Below are positions 43,457 to 51,486 of a stretch of DNA of 64,000 nucleotides, piece after piece (position 1 is the stretch's first letter; each line of letters opens with the position of its first letter). A program made the translations under genes and the position numbers. Source of the DNA: Streptomyces sp. NBC_00461. GTDB lineage: Bacteria; Actinomycetota; Actinomycetes; Streptomycetales; Streptomycetaceae. The stretch lies in contig NZ_CP107902.1 in NCBI RefSeq assembly GCF_036013935.1, positions 9,891,001-9,955,000 of the forward strand, read 5' to 3'. The notes beneath the pieces were generated by a model. That model searched no databases. It was not told the DNA's origin and was given only the letters and a program-made list of their open reading frames with translations.

Positions 43457-45391
43457 TCACCGCTTCAGGAGTCGTACCGACAGACCTTCCGTCGTGTAGA
43501 CGGGTACGGCCCGCAGCCGGTCGGAGTTCAGTTCGACGCGGTCGAACCGGCCGCGCAGGTGCGGAGCCGACAGGACGCGCACCGTGCTGCCCGCGGTCGG
43601 CGCCTTGTGCTCGTCGAGCTGCAGCGACAGCACGCTGCCGCTTCCCAGCAGTACGCGCCGGGTCACCTTGAGGGCGGGTTCGTGACCCGAGCGCAGCGTC
43701 AGCTCCAGCGCGGAGGTCTCCTGCACGTACGCGCCGTGCACCTGCACGGGATGCTGCACCCGCAGCGTCCCGCCGGACACCCGCACATCGCCGTGGCCCA
43801 GCGCGTGGGACGAGGCGGCGACCAGCGTGCCGTCCTTCACCACGGTTCCGCCGGTGTACGTGTTGTGGCCGGTCAGGGTGAGGGAGCCGCTGCCCTTCTT
43901 GGTCAGCCCGCCGTCGCCGTCGATGTCGTTGCGCCAGCTGTCCGCCGCGCCGAAGCCGCCCGCCGCCGCGTCCAGCGCCACGGTCACGTCGCGGTCGAAG
44001 CCGGCGTAGCCGTCCGCCGCGGCGAACAGGTTGAGCCGGCCCCACTGCTCGAAGCCGTCCAGCAGCACATAGCCGGAGGGCAGCGCGGTCGTGCGCAGCA
44101 CCTCGCGCCGCTGGGCCGCGTCCAGGTACGGCAGCCGAGTCTCCAGCAGCACCTCGGCGCCCTTCGGCACGGTCAGCGGCTCGCTGTGGCCGTGCCGGGT
44201 CAGCACGTACGTCAGGCGGGGCCCGACCGCGCGGGCGTTGGCGTCCCGGTCCGCGTACGGGTCCGTGCCCGGGCCGGCCGAGTGGGCGTAGGCGTACAGG
44301 GTGTCGGTGTTCGTCCCGGTCCGCGCCGTGAAGTAGGCGAGGGCCTGAGCGCGCGCCGCCGCCTTGAGGTCGGCGTTGGCGGGGTCCGCGAGGGTGGCGG
44401 CCGCGAGGGCCGTCGCCATGATCCGGCCGCCGATGACGTCGACGGTGGAGTGCATGCCCGCCAGGATGCGCGTGTCGCTGAGCTCCAGGGCGCGTGTGAC
44501 GAGTTCCTGGAAGCGCTCGGGCACGGCGTACGCGTAGGCCAGGGAGGCCAGGTGGAAGGCGTTGGTGTGGCCGCTGGGGAAGCCGCCGTCGTCCGCCGGC
44601 GAGGTGCTGCGCTGACGCAGCAACTGTGGGGCGACGACGACCTTCGAGTCGTACACCGGGTAGCCGAGAGCGTCCGTCCTGCCGGTGTCGACGACCTGGC
44701 TGTCCTCGTTCATCCGCCAGGGGCGCGGATACAGGTAGGCGTACTTGGACGGGTTGCCCGAAGCCCAGGTGCCGCGCAGCGTGTCGACCAGTTCGGCCAC
44801 CTTGCCCAGCTCGGAGTCGTGGGAGCCCGCGCCGAGTGCGGAGCCGGCCGGGGCATCGGCGGGAACGGCGTCGTCGATGGTGGTCGCCGGGGTGCCGTCG
44901 GGCGCACTCGCGATCGACGTGACCGCCTTGGCGCCCGTCCGGTACAGGTCGGTGAGCGGGCCGAGGCCGCCGGAGGCCGCGTAGCTCTGGTGCTGGCGGT
45001 CGTAGAGGAACGCCAGCTTCGCCTGGGCCGGGGTGCGCCGTGTGGTGACCTCGATGCAGTACCGCATGTTGGCCCGCAGGATCTCGGGCCGCAGCGGGGC
45101 ACCGCTGTTCCAGGCGCCGCCGGTCTTCCAGATCTGGGCGAAGCCGCCGAGGGCCCGTACGACCGCGTTGGTCTCCGGTGTCCGGTTCGCCGGGAGGTTG
45201 GTCCTGTAGTCGTCGACGAACGCGAGCGGCGCGGTCGCCGCCTTGGCGTCGGCGGCCGACAGCCACGACGCGAACGTGGGTGCGGCCAGCACACCGGCCG
45301 AGGCGCCGAGCGAGGTCTTGAGGAATCCCCTTCGGCCGACGGCGGGCCGACCGGTCGACGAGGGGGAGTGGTGCCCGGCTGATGACGGCAT
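43457..45391 (-). CDS. Tat-exported PAP2/haloperoxidase-type phosphatase with autotransporter-like repeat
   Basis: A 644-aa protein. It has a Tat signal (GRRGFLKTSLGASAG) and cleavage after AKAA. The PAP2 signature is complete: K-x6-R-P in KYAYLYPRPWR (near residue 215), PSGHTNAFHLA (near 270), and R-x5-H-x3-D in TRILAGMHSTVD (near 310). Past residue 480 is one beta-helix-like unit, LTKKGSGSLTLTGHNTYTGG, then VVKDGTLVAAS. This matches the passenger-associated transport repeat (PATR) usual in Gram-negative autotransporters, and a beta-rich end with KAPTAGSTVRVLSAP follows. It is probably an extracellular acid phosphatase. The fusion is unusual. Confidence 0.87.
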   Translation of the reverse strand: MPSSAGHHSPSSTGRPAVGRRGFLKTSLGASAGVLAAPTFASWLSAADAKAATAPLAFVDDYRTNLPANRTPETNAVVRALGGFAQIWKTGGAWNSGAPLRPEILRANMRYCIEVTTRRTPAQAKLAFLYDRQHQSYAASGGLGPLTDLYRTGAKAVTSIASAPDGTPATTIDDAVPADAPAGSALGAGSHDSELGKVAELVDTLRGTWASGNPSKYAYLYPRPWRMNEDSQVVDTGRTDALGYPVYDSKVVVAPQLLRQRSTSPADDGGFPSGHTNAFHLASLAYAYAVPERFQELVTRALELSDTRILAGMHSTVDVIGGRIMATALAAATLADPANADLKAAARAQALAYFTARTGTNTDTLYAYAHSAGPGTDPYADRDANARAVGPRLTYVLTRHGHSEPLTVPKGAEVLLETRLPYLDAAQRREVLRTTALPSGYVLLDGFEQWGRLNLFAAADGYAGFDRDVTVALDAAAGGFGAADSWRNDIDGDGGLTKKGSGSLTLTGHNTYTGGTVVKDGTLVAASSHALGHGDVRVSGGTLRVQHPVQVHGAYVQETSALELTLRSGHEPALKVTRRVLLGSGSVLSLQLDEHKAPTAGSTVRVLSAPHLRGRFDRVELNSDRLRAVPVYTTEGLSVRLLKR

Positions 45392-45592
45392 GCGTGTGCC
45401 TCTCCTGAGTGTCTGCGGCCCTGCGGCCGGGAGGAAGATCGTGCGAACAGAAGTGGTCCGCGGGACACGTGGGGTGTGCGAATCCAGTGAGTCCCGTGAA
45501 GCTTTGAGCGAAGATCTACGGCCGGGTCCTGACCCGTCGGCGATGGCCCGGCGGCCGGGACGTGTCGTGTGCGTGAACGTGGGCCGATCCGT

Positions 45593-46492
45593 TCACAGGA
45601 TCGAGCGGGCCAGTGCCACCGCACCCTCCACCGGTGCCGCACGCAGCGGTTGCGGGCGTGCACCGGGCACGGCTGCGGCGAGCGCGGAGGCGAACGCCTC
45701 GTACAGCGAGGGCTGGGCGAGGACGGTGCTGCCCGCGACCACCACGTCGTCCACCGCGACGCCGCGGGCGGCGATCCGCTCCACCAGCGCGGCCAGCGAA
45801 CGGCCTGCCTCGGCGATCACGGAACGGGCGAGCGGCGAGCCCGCCTCCGCGGCGGCGAAGACCACCGGCGCGTGCCGCCCCCATTGCGCGGAGACGTCCG
45901 TGGCGCTCTCCAGCGCGGCCCCGAGTGCGGGTACTTCAAAGACACCGAAGGACGCGAGGAGGGCCCGGGCCAGTTCGTCGGGTCCTTCCCCGCGGTCGTG
46001 CGCCGCCCATGCGGCCCGCGCGGCCTCACGCACGAGACCCGCGGCGCCGCCCTCGTCGCCGAGCACCGCGCCCCAGCCGCCGACCTGGACGGGACTGCCG
46101 TCCGCTAGGCGGCCCACCGCGACGGATCCGGTTCCGGCGACCAGGCCGACCCCCTTGTCCAGGCCCGCGGCGGGCACGAGCAGTTCGGCGTCGCCGACGA
46201 CCAGCGCGGGCGCGTCGAAGTGCAGCTGGAGAGCGGTACGTATCTGGGCGCACTGGCGCGGGGTCTCGCAGGCGTGGCCGCCCACGGCGATCGCGGTGGG
46301 GCGTGCGCCCGTCGGCAGTGCCTCGGCGACCAGGGCGGCCAGCCAGGCCGCTGCGGCCACGGGGTCGTGGGGCCGCCAGCCACTGCTTGTCCGCACGTGG
46401 TCGGCGACGGGCTCCGTCCCGACGTAGGCACGCAGATGTGTCTTGGTGCCACCCACGTCGATGCCGGCCACGAGGGGGGTGAAGTCCTGCAC
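45593..46492 (-). CDS. BadF/BadG-family sugar kinase (N-acetylglucosamine-kinase-like)
   Basis: A 299-aa ASKHA-fold kinase. GTG 46492 (VQDFTPLVAG) has GAGG five bases upstream. It shows the phosphate-1 loop GIDVGGTKTHLR, adenosine/phosphate-2 loop VAGTGSVAVG, GGWGAVLGDEGGAA (typical of the NAGK/BadF branch) and VVVAGSTVLAQPSLYEAF. The likely reaction is ATP-dependent phosphorylation of an amino sugar or related monosaccharide. It is divergent from a ROK regulator with a clear palindrome between them, so it probably processes monosaccharide released by the locus to its right. The sugar is not known. Confidence 0.87.
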   Translation of the reverse strand: MQDFTPLVAGIDVGGTKTHLRAYVGTEPVADHVRTSSGWRPHDPVAAAAWLAALVAEALPTGARPTAIAVGGHACETPRQCAQIRTALQLHFDAPALVVGDAELLVPAAGLDKGVGLVAGTGSVAVGRLADGSPVQVGGWGAVLGDEGGAAGLVREAARAAWAAHDRGEGPDELARALLASFGVFEVPALGAALESATDVSAQWGRHAPVVFAAAEAGSPLARSVIAEAGRSLAALVERIAARGVAVDDVVVAGSTVLAQPSLYEAFASALAAAVPGARPQPLRAAPVEGAVALARSIL

Positions 46493-46540
46493 GGAACCTC
46501 TTTCGTCGTTGCGCTGGGCTGCGACGGCGGGCGAACCGTG

Positions 46541-46590
46541 CCCGGGCATAGGGGAGTTGAGGAACCCCGGGCATAGGGGAGTTGGGGAAC
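46541..46590. repeat. Tandem 25-bp repeat upstream of the kinase gene
   Basis: Two adjacent 25-bp copies (46541-46565 and 46566-46590) differ at one position. The core is CCCGGGCATAGGGGAGTTG; a partial third copy fades out near 46605. They begin 48 bp upstream of the kinase start and may form part of its promoter or leader. Confidence 0.75.
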
Positions 46591-46643
46591 TAGGGAAGCC
46601 CCGGGACGGGCTTCTGACGGACACGGCAGGCGAGTACCGTGAA

Positions 46644-46667
46644 GTTCGTTAGGAAGTTAACTAACGA
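46644..46667. promoter_or_regulatory. ROK-type operator palindrome
   Basis: Perfect 8-bp arms TTCGTTAG (46644-46651) and CTAACGAA (46660-46667) are separated by 8 nt that include GTTAA. This AT-rich TTAG/CTAA pattern is the usual form of ROK/NagC-type operators. It lies in the divergent gap between kinase and regulator and stands out in a GC-rich background. Confidence 0.72.
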
Positions 46668-46812
46668 AGTACAGTGCGTCAAGAGGTGTCGCCCACCCGA
46701 CCGCCCGGACCGCCGTATGACTCCTGGCGGGCATGCGCGACACCGGACATCCCATCGCCGCATCCCGAAGACGACCCGCCCCCGGGAGCGGCCCGCGACC
46801 TGTGGGAGAACT

Positions 46813-47949
46813 GTGGAATACGACGTGGTGCAGGCCCCGCGCCTGACCGAGAGCGCCAGCGCGGTCTTCGCCGTGCTGGCCCAGGCGGGCAGCGCGACCC
46901 GGCCGCAGCTCGCGAGCCTGGCGGGCCTGTCCAAGCCGACGGTGTCCTCCGCCGTCGCGGAGCTGGAGAGTGCCCACCTCGCGGCCCACTCCGGTACGAC
47001 CTCCAGCGGCACCGGCCGCAGCGCCGCCGTCTACCGCCTCGGACCGGCCGCAGGGGCCGTGCTCGCGGTGGACCTCGGCCCGGCCGCCACCCGGGTCCGT
47101 GGCTGCGCCCTGGACGGCAGTCTCCTGGCCGAGGCCACCGGCACGCGTGCGGAGGCCACCGACGCCGTCCGCGAGGCCCTCGGCGCGCTGCCCGCCGACG
47201 CCCCGCTGCGCACCATCGTGGTCGCCGTCGGTGACGTCACCCGGGAGGGCACCGGAGTGCGCCCCGCCACCGCCAAGGCGGGCCCGGTCTTCGACGCGGT
47301 GGCCGTCGCGCTGCCCCCGGGCGTGCCCGTCCACCTTGAGAACAACGTCAACTGCGCCGCACTCGCCGAGCTGCACGAGGGCGCGGCCCGGGGCCGTCGG
47401 ACCTTCGGCTACCTGCGCATCGGCGTCGGTATCGGTCTCGGCGTCGTCATCGGCGGCCAGGTGCTGCGCGGGGCCAACGGAGCCGCCGGTGAGGTGGCCC
47501 GGCTGCCCTACCCCTGGGACGACGGCCTGCAGCCGCGCCACGAGGCGCTGGAGGAGCACGTCGGGGCCCGCTCCCTGCTGCGGCGGGCGGCGACGGCCTG
47601 GCAGGACGCCGACGGGCCGTGCCCCACCACCACCGAGCGCCTCTTCGCCCTCGCGGACGAGGGCCGCAGTGCGGCACGCGCGATCGTGGGCCGGCACGCC
47701 GCCGACGTGGGCCGGCTCGCCGCCGCGGTCACCGCCGTGCTGGACCCCGGGCTGATCGTGCTGGGCGGCAGCACCGGTGCGTATCCGCAGCTCCTGCCGG
47801 GTGTGCGGGCCGAACTGGAACGCCTGAGCTGGCCCACCGAGGTGGTCAGCAGCACGCTCGGCGATCTCGGCACCGTCGTGGGCGCCGCCCGGCTCGCGGT
47901 CGCCCGAGGAGTCCAAACCGTGACCGAGGCCGCGCATGCGAAGGATTGA
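46813..47949 (+). CDS. ROK-family transcriptional regulator
   Basis: A 378-aa protein. GTG 46813 (VEYDVVQAPRL) follows GGGAG by five bases; an open frame back to 46639 would run through the operator. The HTH (VFAVLAQAGSATRPQLASLA, GLSKPTVSSAVAELE) covers residues 20-70. The ROK domain follows: VLAVDLGPAATRVRGCAL, VHLENNVNCAALAEL and LRIGVGIGLGVVIGG. The CxCGxxGC zinc motif is missing; the region reads AGEVARLPYPWDDGLQPRHE. It probably controls the kinase and perhaps the ABC operon to its right; the 274-bp gap that follows contains a separate palindrome. Confidence 0.9.
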   Translation: MEYDVVQAPRLTESASAVFAVLAQAGSATRPQLASLAGLSKPTVSSAVAELESAHLAAHSGTTSSGTGRSAAVYRLGPAAGAVLAVDLGPAATRVRGCALDGSLLAEATGTRAEATDAVREALGALPADAPLRTIVVAVGDVTREGTGVRPATAKAGPVFDAVAVALPPGVPVHLENNVNCAALAELHEGAARGRRTFGYLRIGVGIGLGVVIGGQVLRGANGAAGEVARLPYPWDDGLQPRHEALEEHVGARSLLRRAATAWQDADGPCPTTTERLFALADEGRSAARAIVGRHAADVGRLAAAVTAVLDPGLIVLGGSTGAYPQLLPGVRAELERLSWPTEVVSSTLGDLGTVVGAARLAVARGVQTVTEAAHAKD

Positions 47950-47977
47950 CGGCCTCCGACTCGGTCTGCCAATGTCC

Positions 47978-47995
47978 GGACAAGCGCTTTCTAAG
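47978..47995. promoter_or_regulatory. AAGCGCTT palindrome before the oligosaccharide ABC operon
   Basis: GGACAAGCGCTTTCTAAG contains the self-complementary AAGCGCTT (47982-47989), the usual core of LacI-family operators (GAAAGCGCTTTC). It is 235 bp upstream of the lipoprotein gene. No LacI gene is in the window, so the cognate protein would be elsewhere. Confidence 0.45.
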
Positions 47996-48223
47996 TCGGC
48001 CGGGACGCCGACACCGGGTGAGCATCCCGCCCGTACGCGAAGTACGGCAGGCGCACGAGGGCGTGCTTGTGCGACGCCGGCCGTCATGGCCGGGGACCCC
48101 ACCCGTCAAGGCGACACGGCCGGGCGAGGCCGTGCCCCCGGAAAGCGAAGTCTCCTTCAAAATGCACCCGTGCCGCCTCGGCTGGCGCCGTGCTTCCTTC
48201 AGTACGACGAAAAGGGATCGAAG

Positions 48224-49555
48224 ATGACCAGTGTGGGTGTGCGGCGCTCCAGCCGACTCGGCCGCGGCGGCATGCGCCGCGTGGTTCCCCTCGCTGCCGT
48301 GGCCGCGGCAGGTGCCCTTCTGCTCTCCGCCTGCGGCGGATCGGGGTCCGGCTCGGGCGGCACGTCCAAGTCGCTGACGTTCTGGATTTCCACGGTTCCC
48401 GGGCAGGACGCGGGCTGGAAGAAGCTGGTGGCGCAGTACAAGAAGGAAGCCGGCGTCACCGTCCACCTCGTCAACATCCCCTACGACGGCTACACGACGA
48501 AGCTGCACAACGCCGCGCAGGCGAACTCCCTGCCCGACGTGGCGGCCGTGCCGTCGCTGGACCCGATCTGGTCGAACAAGCTGATCGACCTCAGCTCCAT
48601 CGCCAGCACCAAGAGCAACAACATCAACGCCAACTTCCTCGCCAAGGACTCGTCCGGGAAGGTGCTGTCCATCCCCTCGGACGTCACCGCGTCCGGCCTG
48701 TTCGTCAACAAGTCGCTGTTCAAGAAGGCCGGCGTCTCCTTCCCGGACTCGCCCCAGAAGACCTGGACCTGGACCGACTTCATCAAGGCGGCGAACAAGG
48801 TCCGGGAGAAGACCGGCGCCAAGTACTCCCTGACGTTCGACCAGTCGCCGTCCCGGCTGCGCGCCATGGTGTACGAACTCGGCGGGAAGTACGTCCACGC
48901 GGACTCCTCCGGCAAGTTCTCGGTGGACGCCGCGACCAGGAAGGCCGTGAAGACCTTCGTCGGAATGAACGACGACAAGACCATGCCGAAGTCGGTGTGG
49001 ACCAGCGGCGCCGACCCGTCGGCCATGTTCCAGAGCGGTGACGTGGTCGCCTACTGGTCCGGCGTGTGGCAGGTTCCCGCCTTCGCGGAGAGCGTCAAGA
49101 AGTTCGAATGGGCCAGCGTCCCGACTCCCGCCGAGCCGGTCCAGGCCAGCGACGTCAACGCCGGCGGCATGATGGTGGGATTCAACAACAACGGCGCCGC
49201 GGCCACCGCCACGAAGAAGTTCATGTCCTGGCTGTACGAGCCGGACCACTACCGCGAGCTGTGTGAGACGTCCGGGTTCCTGCCCGTCGAGAGCGGTCTG
49301 AACCCGAAGTACCCCTTCAAGTCCGAGGCGGCGCAGGCGGCGTTCAAGCTGTACAACGAGGAGATCCCGCTCTACGCCCCGATCTCGGGCTACTTCAACG
49401 GCGCGCAGACGGACTGGGTGCTGAAGGGCAAGAGCATCACCACCGACCCGACCAAGACGGAGATCGGCAAGGCGATCAACGGCCAGCAGTCGGTCGACAA
49501 GGCCCTGGACAACATCGTGGCCGGCTACAACCAGCAGGTCGGCGGCGGATCGTAG
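48224..49555 (+). CDS. Oligosaccharide ABC transporter substrate-binding lipoprotein
   Basis: A 443-aa CUT1-type solute-binding protein with lipobox LSAC (Cys37). Its mature part opens with SKSLTFWISTVPGQDAGWKK; then YDGYTTKLHNAAQANSLPDV and, later, GVWQVPAFAESVKKFEWASV and TKKFMSWLYEPDHYRELCET. ATG 48224 has AAGGGA 12 bases upstream. It is the first gene of a rightward operon with two permeases and two putative glycan lyases, which points to a non-starch oligosaccharide. No ATPase is encoded, consistent with use of a shared MsiK-type ATPase. Confidence 0.92.
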   Translation: MTSVGVRRSSRLGRGGMRRVVPLAAVAAAGALLLSACGGSGSGSGGTSKSLTFWISTVPGQDAGWKKLVAQYKKEAGVTVHLVNIPYDGYTTKLHNAAQANSLPDVAAVPSLDPIWSNKLIDLSSIASTKSNNINANFLAKDSSGKVLSIPSDVTASGLFVNKSLFKKAGVSFPDSPQKTWTWTDFIKAANKVREKTGAKYSLTFDQSPSRLRAMVYELGGKYVHADSSGKFSVDAATRKAVKTFVGMNDDKTMPKSVWTSGADPSAMFQSGDVVAYWSGVWQVPAFAESVKKFEWASVPTPAEPVQASDVNAGGMMVGFNNNGAAATATKKFMSWLYEPDHYRELCETSGFLPVESGLNPKYPFKSEAAQAAFKLYNEEIPLYAPISGYFNGAQTDWVLKGKSITTDPTKTEIGKAINGQQSVDKALDNIVAGYNQQVGGGS

Positions 49556-49566
49556 GCCTCAGGGCC

Positions 49567-49594
49567 GGGCGGCGGGGTCGAGACCCCGCCGCCC
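49567..49594 (+). terminator. Attenuating hairpin between lipoprotein and permease genes
   Basis: GGGCGGCGGGGTC and GACCCCGCCGCCC are perfect 13-nt arms with a 2-nt centre, just 11 bp after the lipoprotein stop. In sugar ABC operons such hairpins stabilise the lipoprotein mRNA and reduce read-through, so that binding protein exceeds permease. Confidence 0.7.
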
Positions 49595-49673
49595 AGCCCT
49601 CGGGTGCCCATGTGATGCCGGGCTCATGGCGTGAGCCCACCGGAATCCCTTCCACCAGCACGGAGTCAGGAAG

Positions 49674-50585
49674 ATGAAAAAACGCGCCTCGGACGTGTCC
49701 GCGAGCCCGCCCAGCAGACGCAACAGCTACACCATCGCGCCGCTCGTCCTCATCGCGGCCAATGTCGTGCTCTTCGCGCTGTTCTTCGTCTGGCCTGCGG
49801 TGATCGGGCTCGTCTACTCCTTCACGAACTACACGGGTGTAGGGGCGTTCCAGTTCATCGGACTGGACAACTACCACAACCTGTTCGGGGACTCCACGTT
49901 CTACGACGCGCTGACCCGGACGCTGCTGTACGCCGTGCTCTTCGTACCGCTGAACTTCGCGCTCTCGCTGCTCGCAGCCAACCTGGTGGTGAGCAAGCAC
50001 GCCAAGGGCACATCGGTCGCGCGCGTCATCTTCTTCATCCCGTGGCTTCTGTCGCCCATCGTCGTGGGTGTCCTGTGGCGGTGGCTGTTCGGTGAGAACT
50101 TCGGACTGGTCAACTACGTCATCGAGAAGCTCGGCGGAAGCGCCGTTCCGTGGCAGTCGGACGCGGACCTGTCGCTGCTGGTGGTGGTGATGGCGGCGTC
50201 CTGGATGTGGACGGGTTTCACGATGCTGCTGTTCATCGCGGCGATCAAGAACGTACCGGTGTCGTACTACGAGGCGGCCTCGCTCGACGGCGCCGGACCA
50301 TGGCGCCAGTTCATCAGCATCACGCTGCCGAGCATCGCACCCACCTCGTTCATCGTCATCCTGCTCAACACGATCAACGCGATGAAGGAATACCCGGTGT
50401 TCGTCGCCCTCAACAACGGCGGACCCGGAACGTCGAACAACCTGCTTGTCCAGTACATCTACCAGACCGGCTTCCAACGGGGCCAGATCGGCTACGCGAG
50501 CGCCGCGTCATTCGTGCTCATGCTCATCCTGATGGCCGTCGCGATCATCCAACTGATCGTCAACCGGCGGGTGGAGAACCGATGA
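49674..50585 (+). CDS. Oligosaccharide ABC transporter permease (MalF type)
   Basis: A 303-aa inner-membrane protein with six helices, the first at YTIAPLVLIAANVVLFALFF. The EAA loop is YYEAASLDGAGPWRQFISIT near residue 200. AGGAAG precedes the ATG by three bases, a slightly short spacing. It pairs with the following MalG-type permease, with which it overlaps by 4 bp (ATGA). Confidence 0.92.
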   Translation: MKKRASDVSASPPSRRNSYTIAPLVLIAANVVLFALFFVWPAVIGLVYSFTNYTGVGAFQFIGLDNYHNLFGDSTFYDALTRTLLYAVLFVPLNFALSLLAANLVVSKHAKGTSVARVIFFIPWLLSPIVVGVLWRWLFGENFGLVNYVIEKLGGSAVPWQSDADLSLLVVVMAASWMWTGFTMLLFIAAIKNVPVSYYEAASLDGAGPWRQFISITLPSIAPTSFIVILLNTINAMKEYPVFVALNNGGPGTSNNLLVQYIYQTGFQRGQIGYASAASFVLMLILMAVAIIQLIVNRRVENR

Positions 50586-51484
50586 CAACCACAGACATGC
50601 CCCGCAAGGTCGACGCCGGTGCCGGACGGGCCGGTTCCAGGAAGCGGCCCCGCAGCGCGGGCGGCGGCGGGGCCCGGCGTGCGGTGTCCGCGACGACACT
50701 GCTGTGGTTCCTGGCCTGCCTGTACGGGTTGCCGGTGCTGTGGTTCATCCTCAGCTCCTTCAAGCCGGCCGGGGACCTGTTCTCCTATCCGTTGACACTG
50801 GTTCCGCACAACCCCACCCTGTCGGGTTACTTCCAGGCGTGGCGCAGTGCCAACTTCTCCCAGTACTTCATCAACACGACCATCGTGTGCGTGATCACGA
50901 CGATCCTCACCGTGGGAGTCAGCTGCTGCACCGGGTACGCCCTTGCCAAGTACGACAACAAGTGGCTCAAGGCGTTCTTCCTCTGCATCCTGGCCACCAC
51001 GATGCTGCCGGGCGAGGTCATGCTGGCCCCGGAGTTCCTGGTGGTCCGCAACCTCGGCCTCTACAACTCGTTCACAGGCATCATCCTCCCGGCCGTGCTC
51101 ACCGCGACCGGATGCTTCATGTTCCGCCAGTTCTTCCTGACGGTCCCCGACGAACTCGTGGAAGCCGCACGCATCGACGGCGCCCGGGAACTGTCGATCT
51201 TCCTGCGGATCATGGTGCCGCTCTCCAGGCCCATCATGCTGACCCTCGCGATCCTGTCCTTCCAGTGGCGGTGGAACGACTACATCTGGCCGCTCCTGAT
51301 GCTCAACGACCCCAACAAGTTCACCGTGCAGATCGGCATCCAGAGCATCGTCGGCGCGCAGAACATCAACTGGTCGGTACTGCTCGGCGCATCGGTCATC
51401 TCCATGATCCCGCTGATCGTCATCTTCCTGGTCTTCCAGCGCTACGTCATGAGCGCCGACATCAATGCCGGACTGAAGGACTGA
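50582..51484 (+). CDS. Oligosaccharide ABC transporter permease (MalG type)
   Basis: A 300-aa permease from ATG 50582, coupled to the stop of the MalF-type gene. A basic, Gly-rich cytoplasmic N-terminus of about 35 residues is followed by six helices. The EAA loop reads VPDELVEAARIDGARELSIF (near residue 190), and the end GYVMSADINAGLKD-like tail (RYVMSADINAGLKD) is typical of the CUT1 MalG group. Two bases separate it from the next gene, which is therefore almost certainly co-expressed. Confidence 0.92.
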   Translation: MTTTDMPRKVDAGAGRAGSRKRPRSAGGGGARRAVSATTLLWFLACLYGLPVLWFILSSFKPAGDLFSYPLTLVPHNPTLSGYFQAWRSANFSQYFINTTIVCVITTILTVGVSCCTGYALAKYDNKWLKAFFLCILATTMLPGEVMLAPEFLVVRNLGLYNSFTGIILPAVLTATGCFMFRQFFLTVPDELVEAARIDGARELSIFLRIMVPLSRPIMLTLAILSFQWRWNDYIWPLLMLNDPNKFTVQIGIQSIVGAQNINWSVLLGASVISMIPLIVIFLVFQRYVMSADINAGLKD

Positions 51485-51486
51485 CC

